Shown in pieces: positions 1 to 6,637 of a DNA stretch of 8,208 nt. The position numbers and the translations under genes were made by a program. The DNA is taken from positions 1 through 8,208 of the forward strand of contig CALEWF010000039.1 in assembly GCA_937925455.1 (NCBI GenBank). Reading direction: 5' to 3'. The notes beneath the pieces were generated by a model, which had not been told where the DNA came from, searched no databases, and saw nothing but the letters and a program-made list of their open reading frames with translations. Position 1 is the stretch's first letter. Each line of letters begins with the position of its first letter. Source of the stretch: an uncultured Flavobacteriales bacterium. GTDB lineage: Bacteria; Bacteroidota; Bacteroidia; CAIKAF01.

Positions 1-290
1 TGTTTTTTGTGTAAAATTTGGTGCTCTTCGTGGTAAAAATTTAGAAACCAGAAGCACTAAAAAAATTTTAACTACAAAAAACTCCGTGATATACGGTTAA
101 AATTGAAAATGATTGTAATAACACACCTTTTTCTGTACTCTCTGTAGTTAAATTTTTATGTAATAGTGGCTTCTGTGTTATTTTGTCTTTTCGGATGCCA
201 CTGTAAAATGTCTAATGCATAATTGGGGTTTAAAATTTTTTCTCAACATAAATTTCTCTATTTTTTTATCATGAAAAGGGTTATTAAGGA
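1..290. other. A+T-rich intergenic region without a gene
   Basis: No reading frame of useful length is visible here on either strand. The stretch is A+T-rich with homopolymer runs and lies downstream of the PEMT-like gene, which is transcribed leftward into it. The main structure is the imperfect palindrome listed separately at 47-179. Fragments such as CTACAGAGAGTACAG and CCACGAAGAGCACC, read on the minus strand, resemble the degenerate ACAGAG/ACGAAG-rich intergenic repeats seen in many environmental genomes; that resemblance is from memory and is weak. I see no terminator with a strong G+C stem, no tRNA and no CRISPR repeat. Confidence 0.6.
47..179. repeat. Imperfect inverted repeat (palindromic element)
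   Basis: The left arm at 47-75 and the right arm at 144-179 are reverse complements with small gaps. The inner part pairs AAAAATTTTAACTAC (61-75) with GTAGTTAAATTTTT (144-157), differing by one T. The outer part pairs ACCAGAAGCACTA (47-59) with TAGTGGCTTCTGTG (164-177), differing by about one inserted base and a swap. The right arm has about six extra bases between the two blocks. The spacer of about 70 bp is not obviously coding. This could be a decayed miniature inverted-repeat element or a palindromic intergenic repeat; with one copy visible I cannot choose. Confidence 0.5.
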
Positions 291-1091
291 TTAGCTATTT
301 GATAAAATTTCTTCTTTATTATTAAATTTTAATTTATTTAAACAACGATTGATATGAGGTTTTTCAAAGCAGAAATAAAATAAGTACGCAAATATTTGAT
401 TTGCCAATGATAATAATAATCCACTAAATGATCCAACCGTCAAAGCAATTCCGTAAGACGGTAGCTGACCTGGACCATACATAGGATTATTAAACCATTT
501 ATACGGACCTTTAACTTGGAAACTAGTTAAAAATCTCCCATAAAACATATCCATGTAATAATAAGCGCCTCTCTTTATCAATAAAAATGACCAAATATTT
601 ATGATTGTTCCAAAAATAATTAGGCTATAACCAATTAATGTTAATAAATTAACTTCAAAATCTAAAATATTAAAAAGAGGTGGAAACATTGATTTTAAAT
701 TAGGAAATAAATCCCACGATGTATGTTTTAAAAAAAGTCCGTAACTTCTGGCTCTATACCAAAAACAGAAAGCTGTAATAAGTAAATATATTTCACCAGA
801 TTTTTTTTCACCCCATTTTTTTTTCATTCTATCCGCTATACCATTTTTTGTAAAACTTAGAAATAAAAAACTTTGTCTAAAAATAAACCAAATAATTGAA
901 TAGTAAATAACAAAATTATATGAACTCAGAAATTCAATATATTTAAAACTTATTATTTCAATCAAAATCAATAATAATAATATTATTCTTGGAAAAGTAA
1001 ATTTGTCTAATAATATTCCAGACATTTCAATAATTGATATTAAAATTTTAAAAAAAATGTTATTTTTTAATTTTATTATCCAGTTTTTCAT
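291..1091 (-). CDS. PEMT-like integral membrane methyltransferase (putative)
   Basis: This 266-residue hydrophobic protein has an ATG start and a TAA stop. Hydrophobic segments lie near residues 36-55, 60-80, 150-172 and 214-242. The C-terminal half follows the pattern of eukaryotic phosphatidylethanolamine N-methyltransferases (PEMT family). It has a SFLLI segment leading into DMFYG (181-185), then GPYKWFNNPMYG (195-206, matching the family's NPMYxGS block), a SxxGLLL stretch at 223-227, and EKPH (243-246) where PEMT has a Glu-Glu pair for S-adenosylmethionine binding. I infer an S-adenosylmethionine-dependent methyltransferase acting on a lipid head group or a prenyl/thiol-like substrate in the inner membrane. 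The substrate is unknown, and the E-to-K change could alter activity. The related isoprenylcysteine methyltransferase (ICMT) family is the main alternative. Sampled lines run 17-30% G+C, well below neighbouring genes, which suggests horizontal transfer. Codon positions are intact with no frameshift. A near match to the -7 box (TATTTTTC, minus strand, 1162-1169) is the only promoter candidate. Confidence 0.7.
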   Translation of the reverse strand: MKNWIIKLKNNIFFKILISIIEMSGILLDKFTFPRIILLLLILIEIISFKYIEFLSSYNFVIYYSIIWFIFRQSFLFLSFTKNGIADRMKKKWGEKKSGEIYLLITAFCFWYRARSYGLFLKHTSWDLFPNLKSMFPPLFNILDFEVNLLTLIGYSLIIFGTIINIWSFLLIKRGAYYYMDMFYGRFLTSFQVKGPYKWFNNPMYGPGQLPSYGIALTVGSFSGLLLSLANQIFAYLFYFCFEKPHINRCLNKLKFNNKEEILSNS

Positions 1092-1185
1092 ATTCCAATA
1101 GTTTAAACTTTAACTTTAGTAAAATTTTGAATTATACATGATAACTTAAAAACTTAATTTTGAAAAATATACATTTTTTAAAAAG

Positions 1186-1911
1186 TTATAATTTAATAGC
1201 TTCTTTCAACTTCCCATGCTCGTAAATTTCTTGAAGAATGATTTTTCCGGTTTCATCGAAGTATAACCAACGTCCTTCAGGTACTTCTTGTTTTTTTAAT
1301 ATAAACTGTATCTTATTGTTTTCATCAGGCTCACCATAGCTAACAATGATATCATATTGATTTTCAAAAAAACGAATGCATTTAATTTTCCCCGATTCAA
1401 AAAATTCTATGTTTTTACCAATACGCATAGAAGCTTGACCGGGAAGCTCAGTATCATCCCCATTACCCGATAAAGGCGGTAAATGGGGTATGTAGCTACG
1501 AAAAGATGAAAGACCGTAATTACCCTTTTCTTTAATTATGCCGTTGTTGTAATATAAAGTATAGCTTCCCAGCTTAATACCATGGCGATAAGAATATTCA
1601 CTTATTAATTCGCCCGTTTCAGCATAGATTTTTTGATTACCGTTTTCCCACCCTTTTTTATAATTAAATACAGCGCGTATTTTTCCAGAAGGATAGTATT
1701 GTTTCCAGATGCCTTCTCGCCGATTTTTGAAATAACGCCCTTCTGAAAGCAAAATACCTGATGGAGAAAAGTGTTGGTATAAAACGGTGTTTTTTCCTTT
1801 GACTTCGTATCGGTCTTTCACGGTCCCGTTTTCCCAGGTGGTTTGCTCACCAATTTGCGAAAAGGCACTTATGCTTAGCCACAAAAAACCGGAGAATAAA
1901 GCAAACCTCAT
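1186..1911 (-). CDS. Secreted MORN_2-repeat protein
   Basis: The protein has 241 residues and a signal peptide at about 1-19 (MRFALFSGFLWL...SAFSQ). After it come degenerate repeats of roughly 20-24 residues of the type G-x-W-x-x-Y-x-x-x-G-x-[IL], for example EGIWKQYYPSGKI (66-78), NGNQKIYAETGEL (90-102), LGSYTLYYNNGII (114-126), GKNIEFFESGKI (165-176) and EGRWLYFDETGKI (212-224). This is the MORN variant found in proteins often labelled 'YwqK family antitoxin'; that name should not be taken as function. The insert at about 133-163 (proline/glycine-rich) breaks the repeat series. The ATG lies 1 bp after the TAA of the protease gene, so translation is probably coupled and the two products may be needed together. 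I infer a periplasmic or outer-membrane-associated protein. No catalytic motif is visible, and no clear terminator follows the gene. Confidence 0.85.
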   Translation of the reverse strand: MRFALFSGFLWLSISAFSQIGEQTTWENGTVKDRYEVKGKNTVLYQHFSPSGILLSEGRYFKNRREGIWKQYYPSGKIRAVFNYKKGWENGNQKIYAETGELISEYSYRHGIKLGSYTLYYNNGIIKEKGNYGLSSFRSYIPHLPPLSGNGDDTELPGQASMRIGKNIEFFESGKIKCIRFFENQYDIIVSYGEPDENNKIQFILKKQEVPEGRWLYFDETGKIILQEIYEHGKLKEAIKL

Positions 1912-1912
1912 C

Positions 1913-3589
1913 TTAGCTTTTTACAAATTTGGTTGAAAACTGTTTATTCTGTGTATGAATTACCAATACATATACACCGGAACTCATTTTTGAGTCTAGA
2001 TTTAAAACTAGCGTATTCATCGTTTTTTGATACACTTGCTTATCCTGAGAATAAAATTTCTTTCCCTTAACGTTTGTAATTTCAATGAGTATATTCTCTG
2101 TGAGTTGCGCATAAAAATCAACATAAAATATTTGGTCATTAACCGGATTGGGATATACTTTGATTTGTTGATTTTCAAAATATTGGTCAAAGGGAGTTTG
2201 ACTAAGCAGCATATCGGCTACTCCAAAATTCGGTATGCCATATCCCATGCCATTGTTAGGATTATTAAATAGGTTGGATGATTTTTCTACAGCCCGAAAT
2301 ACATCCATGTTATTCTTTGTTTGGCGATGTTTTTGCCAAAGACAAGCTACGGCTCCACACATAATAGGTGAAGAAAAAGAAGTACCATTAGCCGAGATTA
2401 CTTCACCACCTACTCCTACCACACTTGCTTCTTGACCCATAGCACAAACATTGGGTTTAATGCGTCCGTCAGAAGAGGGACCGAACGAACTAAATGCGGC
2501 TTTTTCTCGGTTGTTTTTAACGGCACCTACAGCTAATACACTGTCACCATCTGCTGGTGCACCGATGTATTTCCAAGAGCTACTGCCTGAATTCCCGGCA
2601 CTATTTACCACTAAAATTCCTTTGGCTGCTGCAATATCAGCCGCTTTGGTAGCGATAGAAGTATTTCCGTTCATGTCTGCATAGGTATGGTCCTCTATGC
2701 CAAAGTCAAAAGTGGTATATCCCAAAGAACTGTTTATCAAATCAGCTCCAACGCTATCGGCAAATTCGGCACCGCTCACCCAGTTGTATTCTTCTACAAT
2801 AGTTTCAGTATATACATCTTCGGTACGTAGCAGCCAATAGGAAGCCAAAGGTGCAGTGCCTAACATTTTACCGTCCACAAATGCGGCCATGCACGAAAGC
2901 ACGTTGGTACCATGGTTATTGTCTTCATATACGCTTTCTTCATTGGCCACAAAATCCCAGCTTCCCAAAATCCGGTTGTCAGCACGTAGATGTTCAAAAG
3001 CCGGTATCTGATCAACAAATAAAAATCCACCGTCCAATACGGCTATTACCATATCTTGGCCTAAAAATCCTTTTCGATGTAAATAATCTAACCCAATCAT
3101 TTCTATTTGAGTTTTAGCATCGCCATATATCAGGTCTTCAATCGAACCCGTGAATGATTTGGCACCTCCGTTGGACTGCGGTCCTTTGCCGGCTTCTGGT
3201 TTTTGCGGATATCCACCACGATACAACAGTTTAATTTGGGTTACGTATGGCAAGGTTGCTATGGTTGTAACTACCGAAGAATCATACGTTCCAATCATTA
3301 CATAATTAAACCAACGTGACCGATTTACAATGGAAATACCGTTCGAAACGCTTGCAACACCTTCTACATACGAGGGATTTACCGGAAGGTCTTGTTCTGT
3401 AACAACAATGTTATAGCGTACTCTTCGTTCTATGGCACGCTGGGATAGAAATGTAGAAGGGTTAGAAATACTGTTTGGGTTATTGCTCCCTTTATCAGAA
3501 AAAAATACTGCAAATTTGTAGTAAGTCTGTGCAGCAAGTTGCAGCGAAATTACCAGAGAAAAGCAAAGTAAAAAAACAGTTCGAATCAT
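1913..3589 (-). CDS. Subtilisin-like S8 serine protease with T9SS sorting domain
   Basis: The product has 558 residues counted from ATG 3587-3589. In order it has a signal peptide (about 1-21, ending LAAQ) and an N-terminal pro-region (about 24-125) with the SQRAIERR motif usual in Bacteroidota S8 proteases. The peptidase S8 domain (about 165-465) has catalytic Asp186 in VLDGG, His226 in NNHGTNV, oxyanion-hole Asn333 in NSAGNSG and Ser404 in NGTSFSSP. The C-terminal domain starts at KVYPNPVND (about 477-485) and ends in FSTKFVKS, a type A T9SS sorting signal. All catalytic residues are present, so an active secreted endopeptidase is expected, exported by Sec and then T9SS and held at the surface or released. 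The frame extends upstream to ATG 3605-3607 and TTG 3611-3613, overlapping the lipoprotein gene. I prefer 3589 because it gives a clean signal peptide and a 4 bp gap after the lipoprotein stop. It is followed 1 bp later by a MORN_2 gene. Confidence 0.93.
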   Translation of the reverse strand: MIRTVFLLCFSLVISLQLAAQTYYKFAVFFSDKGSNNPNSISNPSTFLSQRAIERRVRYNIVVTEQDLPVNPSYVEGVASVSNGISIVNRSRWFNYVMIGTYDSSVVTTIATLPYVTQIKLLYRGGYPQKPEAGKGPQSNGGAKSFTGSIEDLIYGDAKTQIEMIGLDYLHRKGFLGQDMVIAVLDGGFLFVDQIPAFEHLRADNRILGSWDFVANEESVYEDNNHGTNVLSCMAAFVDGKMLGTAPLASYWLLRTEDVYTETIVEEYNWVSGAEFADSVGADLINSSLGYTTFDFGIEDHTYADMNGNTSIATKAADIAAAKGILVVNSAGNSGSSSWKYIGAPADGDSVLAVGAVKNNREKAAFSSFGPSSDGRIKPNVCAMGQEASVVGVGGEVISANGTSFSSPIMCGAVACLWQKHRQTKNNMDVFRAVEKSSNLFNNPNNGMGYGIPNFGVADMLLSQTPFDQYFENQQIKVYPNPVNDQIFYVDFYAQLTENILIEITNVKGKKFYSQDKQVYQKTMNTLVLNLDSKMSSGVYVLVIHTQNKQFSTKFVKS

Positions 3590-3593
3590 TGTT

Positions 3594-4343
3594 TTATTCC
3601 ATTCCATAATCAATAATTTTTTGTTCCCAATATGAGCCTAGTTTAATCCGTTGCATAATGGGCACTTGCGTCCACAATACATCGGTGGGTAATTTTTCTT
3701 CGCAGGGGTCATATTGGTTGGGATTACTGTTGCTGATTCCTTCTACATTGATTTTTATTTGATAAACAAGCCCTATTCCCCGGGCGTATTTTTCGAGTTG
3801 GTATTTATACAGCAGCAAATTTCCTTCCACTTGTTGTTGCAATACAGTGGTTACGGAATCAAATTGTAAAGTGCCGTTTGAGTAAGGTTCATCTACGCTG
3901 GTATAACGATAATCAAAATTCCAGTCTGTAATAGAATTAAATGTATTGCCATCCCAGCGTTTGCCATTTATAACCGGAAATATGAGTTTTACATATTTCA
4001 TATTTTCTTCCACTTTCACTGCCCGGGTTGGCAATACATAGGCCCACCACACATCACGTATTTGCCAATTGGATGAAGGATTGTTTCGTACTGAACGTTC
4101 AATGCGCATGGACAATCGGCCAGACGCATCGGTAAAAAAGGTATCCAGTTTTTCTTTAAGTTGAAATTTTAATGTATCGTATATGTTGAATTGGCAATCT
4201 ATATAAAATGAATCTACATCGTAAATAGCATACATACCCGGCTTTAGCGGAAAGTAATCATAACCCATATCCGCCGGGTCCTCCGTTTTTTTTTCACAGG
4301 AAAATAAAATTGCCAATATTCCTATCCAGATCCAATACTTCAT
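3594..4343 (-). CDS. Lipoprotein of unknown function
   Basis: This 249-residue protein has a type II signal peptide: MKYWIWIGILAIL then the lipobox LFSC with Cys16 as the lipidated residue. The mature part has no domain I can name with a function. It contains blocks that look conserved, such as YFPLKPGMYAIYDVDS (30-45), KYVKLIFPVINGKRWDGN (116-133) and KYARGIGLVY (185-194), and I recall similar lipoproteins in other Bacteroidota. It is rich in aromatic residues and beta-type sequence, fitting a small outer-membrane-anchored beta fold. The frame is open further upstream to TTG 4371-4373, but that would put ten residues before the signal peptide, so ATG 4341-4343 is chosen. A box-like TAATTTTTG (minus, 4371-4379; spacer of three instead of two) might be a weak promoter. 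Its stop lies 4 bp before the protease start, so it is co-transcribed with the protease and could be its partner, inhibitor or anchor; that role is inference. Confidence 0.85.
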   Translation of the reverse strand: MKYWIWIGILAILFSCEKKTEDPADMGYDYFPLKPGMYAIYDVDSFYIDCQFNIYDTLKFQLKEKLDTFFTDASGRLSMRIERSVRNNPSSNWQIRDVWWAYVLPTRAVKVEENMKYVKLIFPVINGKRWDGNTFNSITDWNFDYRYTSVDEPYSNGTLQFDSVTTVLQQQVEGNLLLYKYQLEKYARGIGLVYQIKINVEGISNSNPNQYDPCEEKLPTDVLWTQVPIMQRIKLGSYWEQKIIDYGME

Positions 4344-4411
4344 GCTTCCTTCAAATTCACTTAAATTTACCAAAAATTAGCGATTACAAAGTTTAAAAAT
4401 ATCTCAATAAA

Positions 4412-5506
4412 TTATTTAGAGTGCATAATAAATCCTCCTCCAATTAAGTCGTTTCCTTCATAAAATACTGCCGATTGGCCAGGGGCTATGGCACTTACCG
4501 GTTCGTAAAAGGTTACCTGCATGTTATTACCCTGCTGAATCAGGGTACTAAAATGCCCTTTATCTTTGTAGCGTATTTTGGTAATAGCTTCCTTAGGTTC
4601 TGTTAATTCAGCATACTTAATAAGGTTTATATTGCGAACCATCATTCGCTGGCTAAACAAATCTTCTTCATCGCCCAGCACTACTGTATTAGTTTCCGGT
4701 TCAATGCGGGTAACATATACCGGCCGTCCCAAAGCCACACCTAAACCTTTCCGTTGCCCAACGGTGTAAAACGGATATCCTTCATGAGTGCCTAGTTCAT
4801 TTCCATGTTTATCTACAAACTTGCCTCCGGCCACCCGTTCTTCCAGACCCTCTACTTTTCTTTTTAAAAAACCTCGGTAATCATTGTCCGGTACAAAACA
4901 TATCTCGTAGCTCTCACTTTTTTTAGCGATGCTTTCATACCCATGTTCTAAGGCAATTTGGCGTATTTCAGGCTTGGTAAAACCACCGCAGGGAAATATG
5001 GTACGCTTCAGGTTTTCCTGCTTCAATCCCCAAAGTACATACGATTGGTCTTTATTTTCATCCTTACCTTTTGAAATAACATATCTTCCATTTTCCTCCC
5101 GAATTTGGGCGTAATGACCAGTAGCTATAAATTCGCAATCAAGTTGGTCTGCACGTTTTATCAATGCATCCCATTTAATGTGTGTATTGCATAAAACACA
5201 AGGATTAGGGGTACGCCCGGCAAGGTATTCTTCCACAAAGTTTTCTATGATGTACTCACCAAACTCTTCACGAATATCTAAAATGTAGTGCGGAAACCCT
5301 AAATCAACAGCCAGTGCCCGCGCATCATTTATATCATCTAAGCTACAGCATCCCGTAGTACGTTTTGTCCCGCCTGACGTGGCATAATCCCAAGTCTTCA
5401 TAGTAATTCCGATAACTTCATACCCTTGTTCATGCAACAACAAGGCGGTAACGGAACTATCAATTCCGCCACTCATGGCCACCAATACTCTTCCTTTTTT
5501 ACTCAC
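4412..5506 (-). CDS. mnmA: tRNA-specific 2-thiouridylase MnmA
   Basis: MnmA puts sulfur on carbon 2 of the wobble uridine U34 in tRNAs for Lys, Glu and Gln, using ATP and a relayed persulfide in the cytoplasm. From the GTG start it has 364 residues, normal for the family. The PP-loop ATP site SGGIDSS lies at 12-18. The catalytic Cys103 is in NPCVLCN and the second catalytic Cys203 is in YEICFVPD, matching the two cysteines needed for the sulfur relay. ATGHYA (128-133) and the YTVGQRKGLG block (247-256) are also typical, and the beta-barrel C-terminal end is complete (GGGFIMH). An extra TGCC motif (51-54) after a short insertion fits the Bacteroidota form as I remember it. The start is GTG at 5504-5506 (protein begins SKKGRVLVAMSGG). 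TTG at 5528-5530 would add eight residues and is the alternative. A TAnnTTTG box lies 50 bp upstream of the GTG. The lipoprotein gene follows after 68 bp. Confidence 0.95.
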   Translation of the reverse strand: MSKKGRVLVAMSGGIDSSVTALLLHEQGYEVIGITMKTWDYATSGGTKRTTGCCSLDDINDARALAVDLGFPHYILDIREEFGEYIIENFVEEYLAGRTPNPCVLCNTHIKWDALIKRADQLDCEFIATGHYAQIREENGRYVISKGKDENKDQSYVLWGLKQENLKRTIFPCGGFTKPEIRQIALEHGYESIAKKSESYEICFVPDNDYRGFLKRKVEGLEERVAGGKFVDKHGNELGTHEGYPFYTVGQRKGLGVALGRPVYVTRIEPETNTVVLGDEEDLFSQRMMVRNINLIKYAELTEPKEAITKIRYKDKGHFSTLIQQGNNMQVTFYEPVSAIAPGQSAVFYEGNDLIGGGFIMHSK

Positions 5507-5556
5507 ATTAGTATTTTCAAAATAAAACAAATAGAACCTTTTTCTAGTTCATTTTG

Positions 5557-5564
5557 CAAAGATA
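5557..5564 (-). promoter_or_regulatory. Predicted -7 promoter box for mnmA
   Basis: The minus strand reads TATCTTTG, a full match to the Bacteroidota sigma-A box TAnnTTTG. It lies between the stop of the MORN_2 gene (5595) and the mnmA start, giving a leader of about 45 nt to the GTG or about 20 nt to the TTG. I do not see a good TTTG -33 element at the expected spacing, so this is moderate evidence only. Confidence 0.5.
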
Positions 5565-5594
5565 CAATGGAAATTCGGCATGTTATAAGATTGC

Positions 5595-6374
5595 TTACTT
5601 GGGCATTAACCCTTCAAATCCGCCTTTGTAAATAATACTTTCCGGAAAAACTTCCTTTGGCTCTTTTACTAAATGTCGTTTTTCATCATCCGGATGCAGA
5701 AACCCCTTATCGTAGCGAAGGGTTTCTTTTACTTTGCCATTTTCTTCATAAATGGTAAATACTCCTTGCCTCAAGCCTTTTACATAAGTGCCTTCCATTT
5801 GTTTTTTGGCATTAGAATGATAGTAGGTGATTTTTCCATCCAAGGTATCGTTTTTAAAAGTACCATCTGTTTTTAATACCCCGCTTTCATAAAATTGCTT
5901 CCAAGGTCCTTCTCGTTTTCCTTTTAGATAAGTAAGAATTTCAAATGTTTTTCCACTTCGGTAAAAGGTTCTTACAATACCATCAAGCAACCCGTTTTTA
6001 TAAGGTTCTTCCCGTAGTTTTACCGAATCTTTGCCATAGTAATACCAGGTTCCTTCTTTTTTCCCTTTTACATAAATTCCCTCGGCTATTTTTGATTTAT
6101 CTGGATCATACATTTTTAGGTTTGTGGTGTTGCCGTCAGTCAAATATTCCACCTCCATAAATACTTCGCCGGTTTCATAATAAAAAAACCAAACACCCAC
6201 CCGTTTATTGTTTTTGTAAACGCCTTTCGACTTGATTTGGGTTTTTGCCTGGTCGTAATATTCTATCCATTCACCTTGTTTCATGCCCTTGCTATCTTTT
6301 TGGTTAATGGGCTGTCCCCATTGCAGGTGATAAGCAAAAAATAATGCCAGGATTATCAGAAATAATTTTTTCAT
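5595..6374 (-). CDS. Secreted MORN_2-repeat protein
   Basis: The protein has 259 residues and an N-terminal signal peptide (MKKLFLIILALFFAYHLQWGQ, cleavage near 20-21). About seven MORN_2-type repeats follow, spaced about 22-28 residues: GEWIEYY (34-40), GVWFFYYETGEV (60-71), GTWYYYGKDS (108-117), GIVRTFYRSGKT (132-143), GPWKQFYESGVLK (156-168), GKITYYHSNAKK (180-191) and GVFTIYEENGKVKE (204-217). Many repeats open with a K-G-x-[KR]-x-G turn. The C-terminal 40 residues (from about 225) are charged and not repeat-like. It shares architecture with the MORN_2 protein at 1186-1911 but the repeats are more regular. Such repeats form small beta-hairpins, and in exported Bacteroidota proteins their partner is usually unknown. 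No enzymatic motif is visible. It is the first gene of the minus-strand series, and a -7 box match stands 15 bp upstream of its ATG. Confidence 0.87.
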   Translation of the reverse strand: MKKLFLIILALFFAYHLQWGQPINQKDSKGMKQGEWIEYYDQAKTQIKSKGVYKNNKRVGVWFFYYETGEVFMEVEYLTDGNTTNLKMYDPDKSKIAEGIYVKGKKEGTWYYYGKDSVKLREEPYKNGLLDGIVRTFYRSGKTFEILTYLKGKREGPWKQFYESGVLKTDGTFKNDTLDGKITYYHSNAKKQMEGTYVKGLRQGVFTIYEENGKVKETLRYDKGFLHPDDEKRHLVKEPKEVFPESIIYKGGFEGLMPK

Positions 6375-6389
6375 AGTAATGTTACACTA

Positions 6390-6397
6390 CAAAAATA
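6390..6397 (-). promoter_or_regulatory. Predicted -7 promoter box for the MORN_2 gene
   Basis: The minus strand reads TATTTTTG, a full match to TAnnTTTG, ending 15 bp before the ATG at 6374. A TTG at 6424-6426 (minus) is a possible upstream element, though the 26 bp spacer is long. The predicted leader would be only about 10 nt. Confidence 0.5.
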
Positions 6398-6546
6398 AAC
6401 ATTTTAAATGGTGGTTTAGTATGCAAGAGTATGTTTATTAGCATTGATTTTTTAGTGTGTGAATTGTATTTATTAATCCTAAAATTGTTATTAAATTTTC
6501 ATTTTAATAATAAGGCTGCTCGGTGCGGCTGTCCGTTCCAAGTCCT

Positions 6547-6602
6547 CGGGGCTCAGCCACACAGAGCATCGGGGCAGCGGTGTCTTCGTGCCCTCAGCCC
6601 CG
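6547..6602. repeat. Nested inverted repeat (stem-loop candidate)
   Basis: CGGGGCT at 6547-6553 is the exact reverse complement of AGCCCCG at 6596-6602. Inside it, GGGCA at 6572-6576 pairs with TGCCC at 6589-6593 around a 12-base loop. Together they could form a two-tier hairpin on either strand. It is not followed by a T-run, so it does not look like an intrinsic terminator. Confidence 0.5.
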
Positions 6603-6611
6603 CTACCCCGT

Positions 6612-6637
6612 GCCCTGTGGGCTTCGCCCCTGCGGGC
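6612..6637. repeat. Tandem GCCC/GGGC hairpin block
   Basis: Four short blocks alternate: GCCC (6612-6615), GGGC (6619-6622), GCCC (6626-6629) and GGGC (6634-6637). The inner pair forms GGGC-TTC-GCCC, and the outer pair can close around it. Two side-by-side hairpins are an alternative fold. On the plus strand TTTCC follows, too short for a typical terminator tail. Confidence 0.5.

Noticed and set aside
1141..1189. ATAACTT/AAGTTAT inverted repeat after the second MORN_2 gene as a terminator
   Set aside because: The 7 bp stem is A+T-only, the loop is about 35 bases and it overlaps the stop codon. It is too weak to call a terminator.
1186..1911. Toxin-antitoxin reading of the 'YwqK antitoxin' type for the MORN_2 proteins
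   Set aside because: Both MORN_2 proteins have signal peptides, so they are exported, and no toxin-like small gene is adjacent. The antitoxin label belongs to family naming, not to evidence here.
2027..3117. Four plus-strand reading frames of 66-88 codons
   Set aside because: They are antisense to the S8 protease, which has all catalytic motifs and a full sorting domain in the opposite strand. No start or promoter signals support them.
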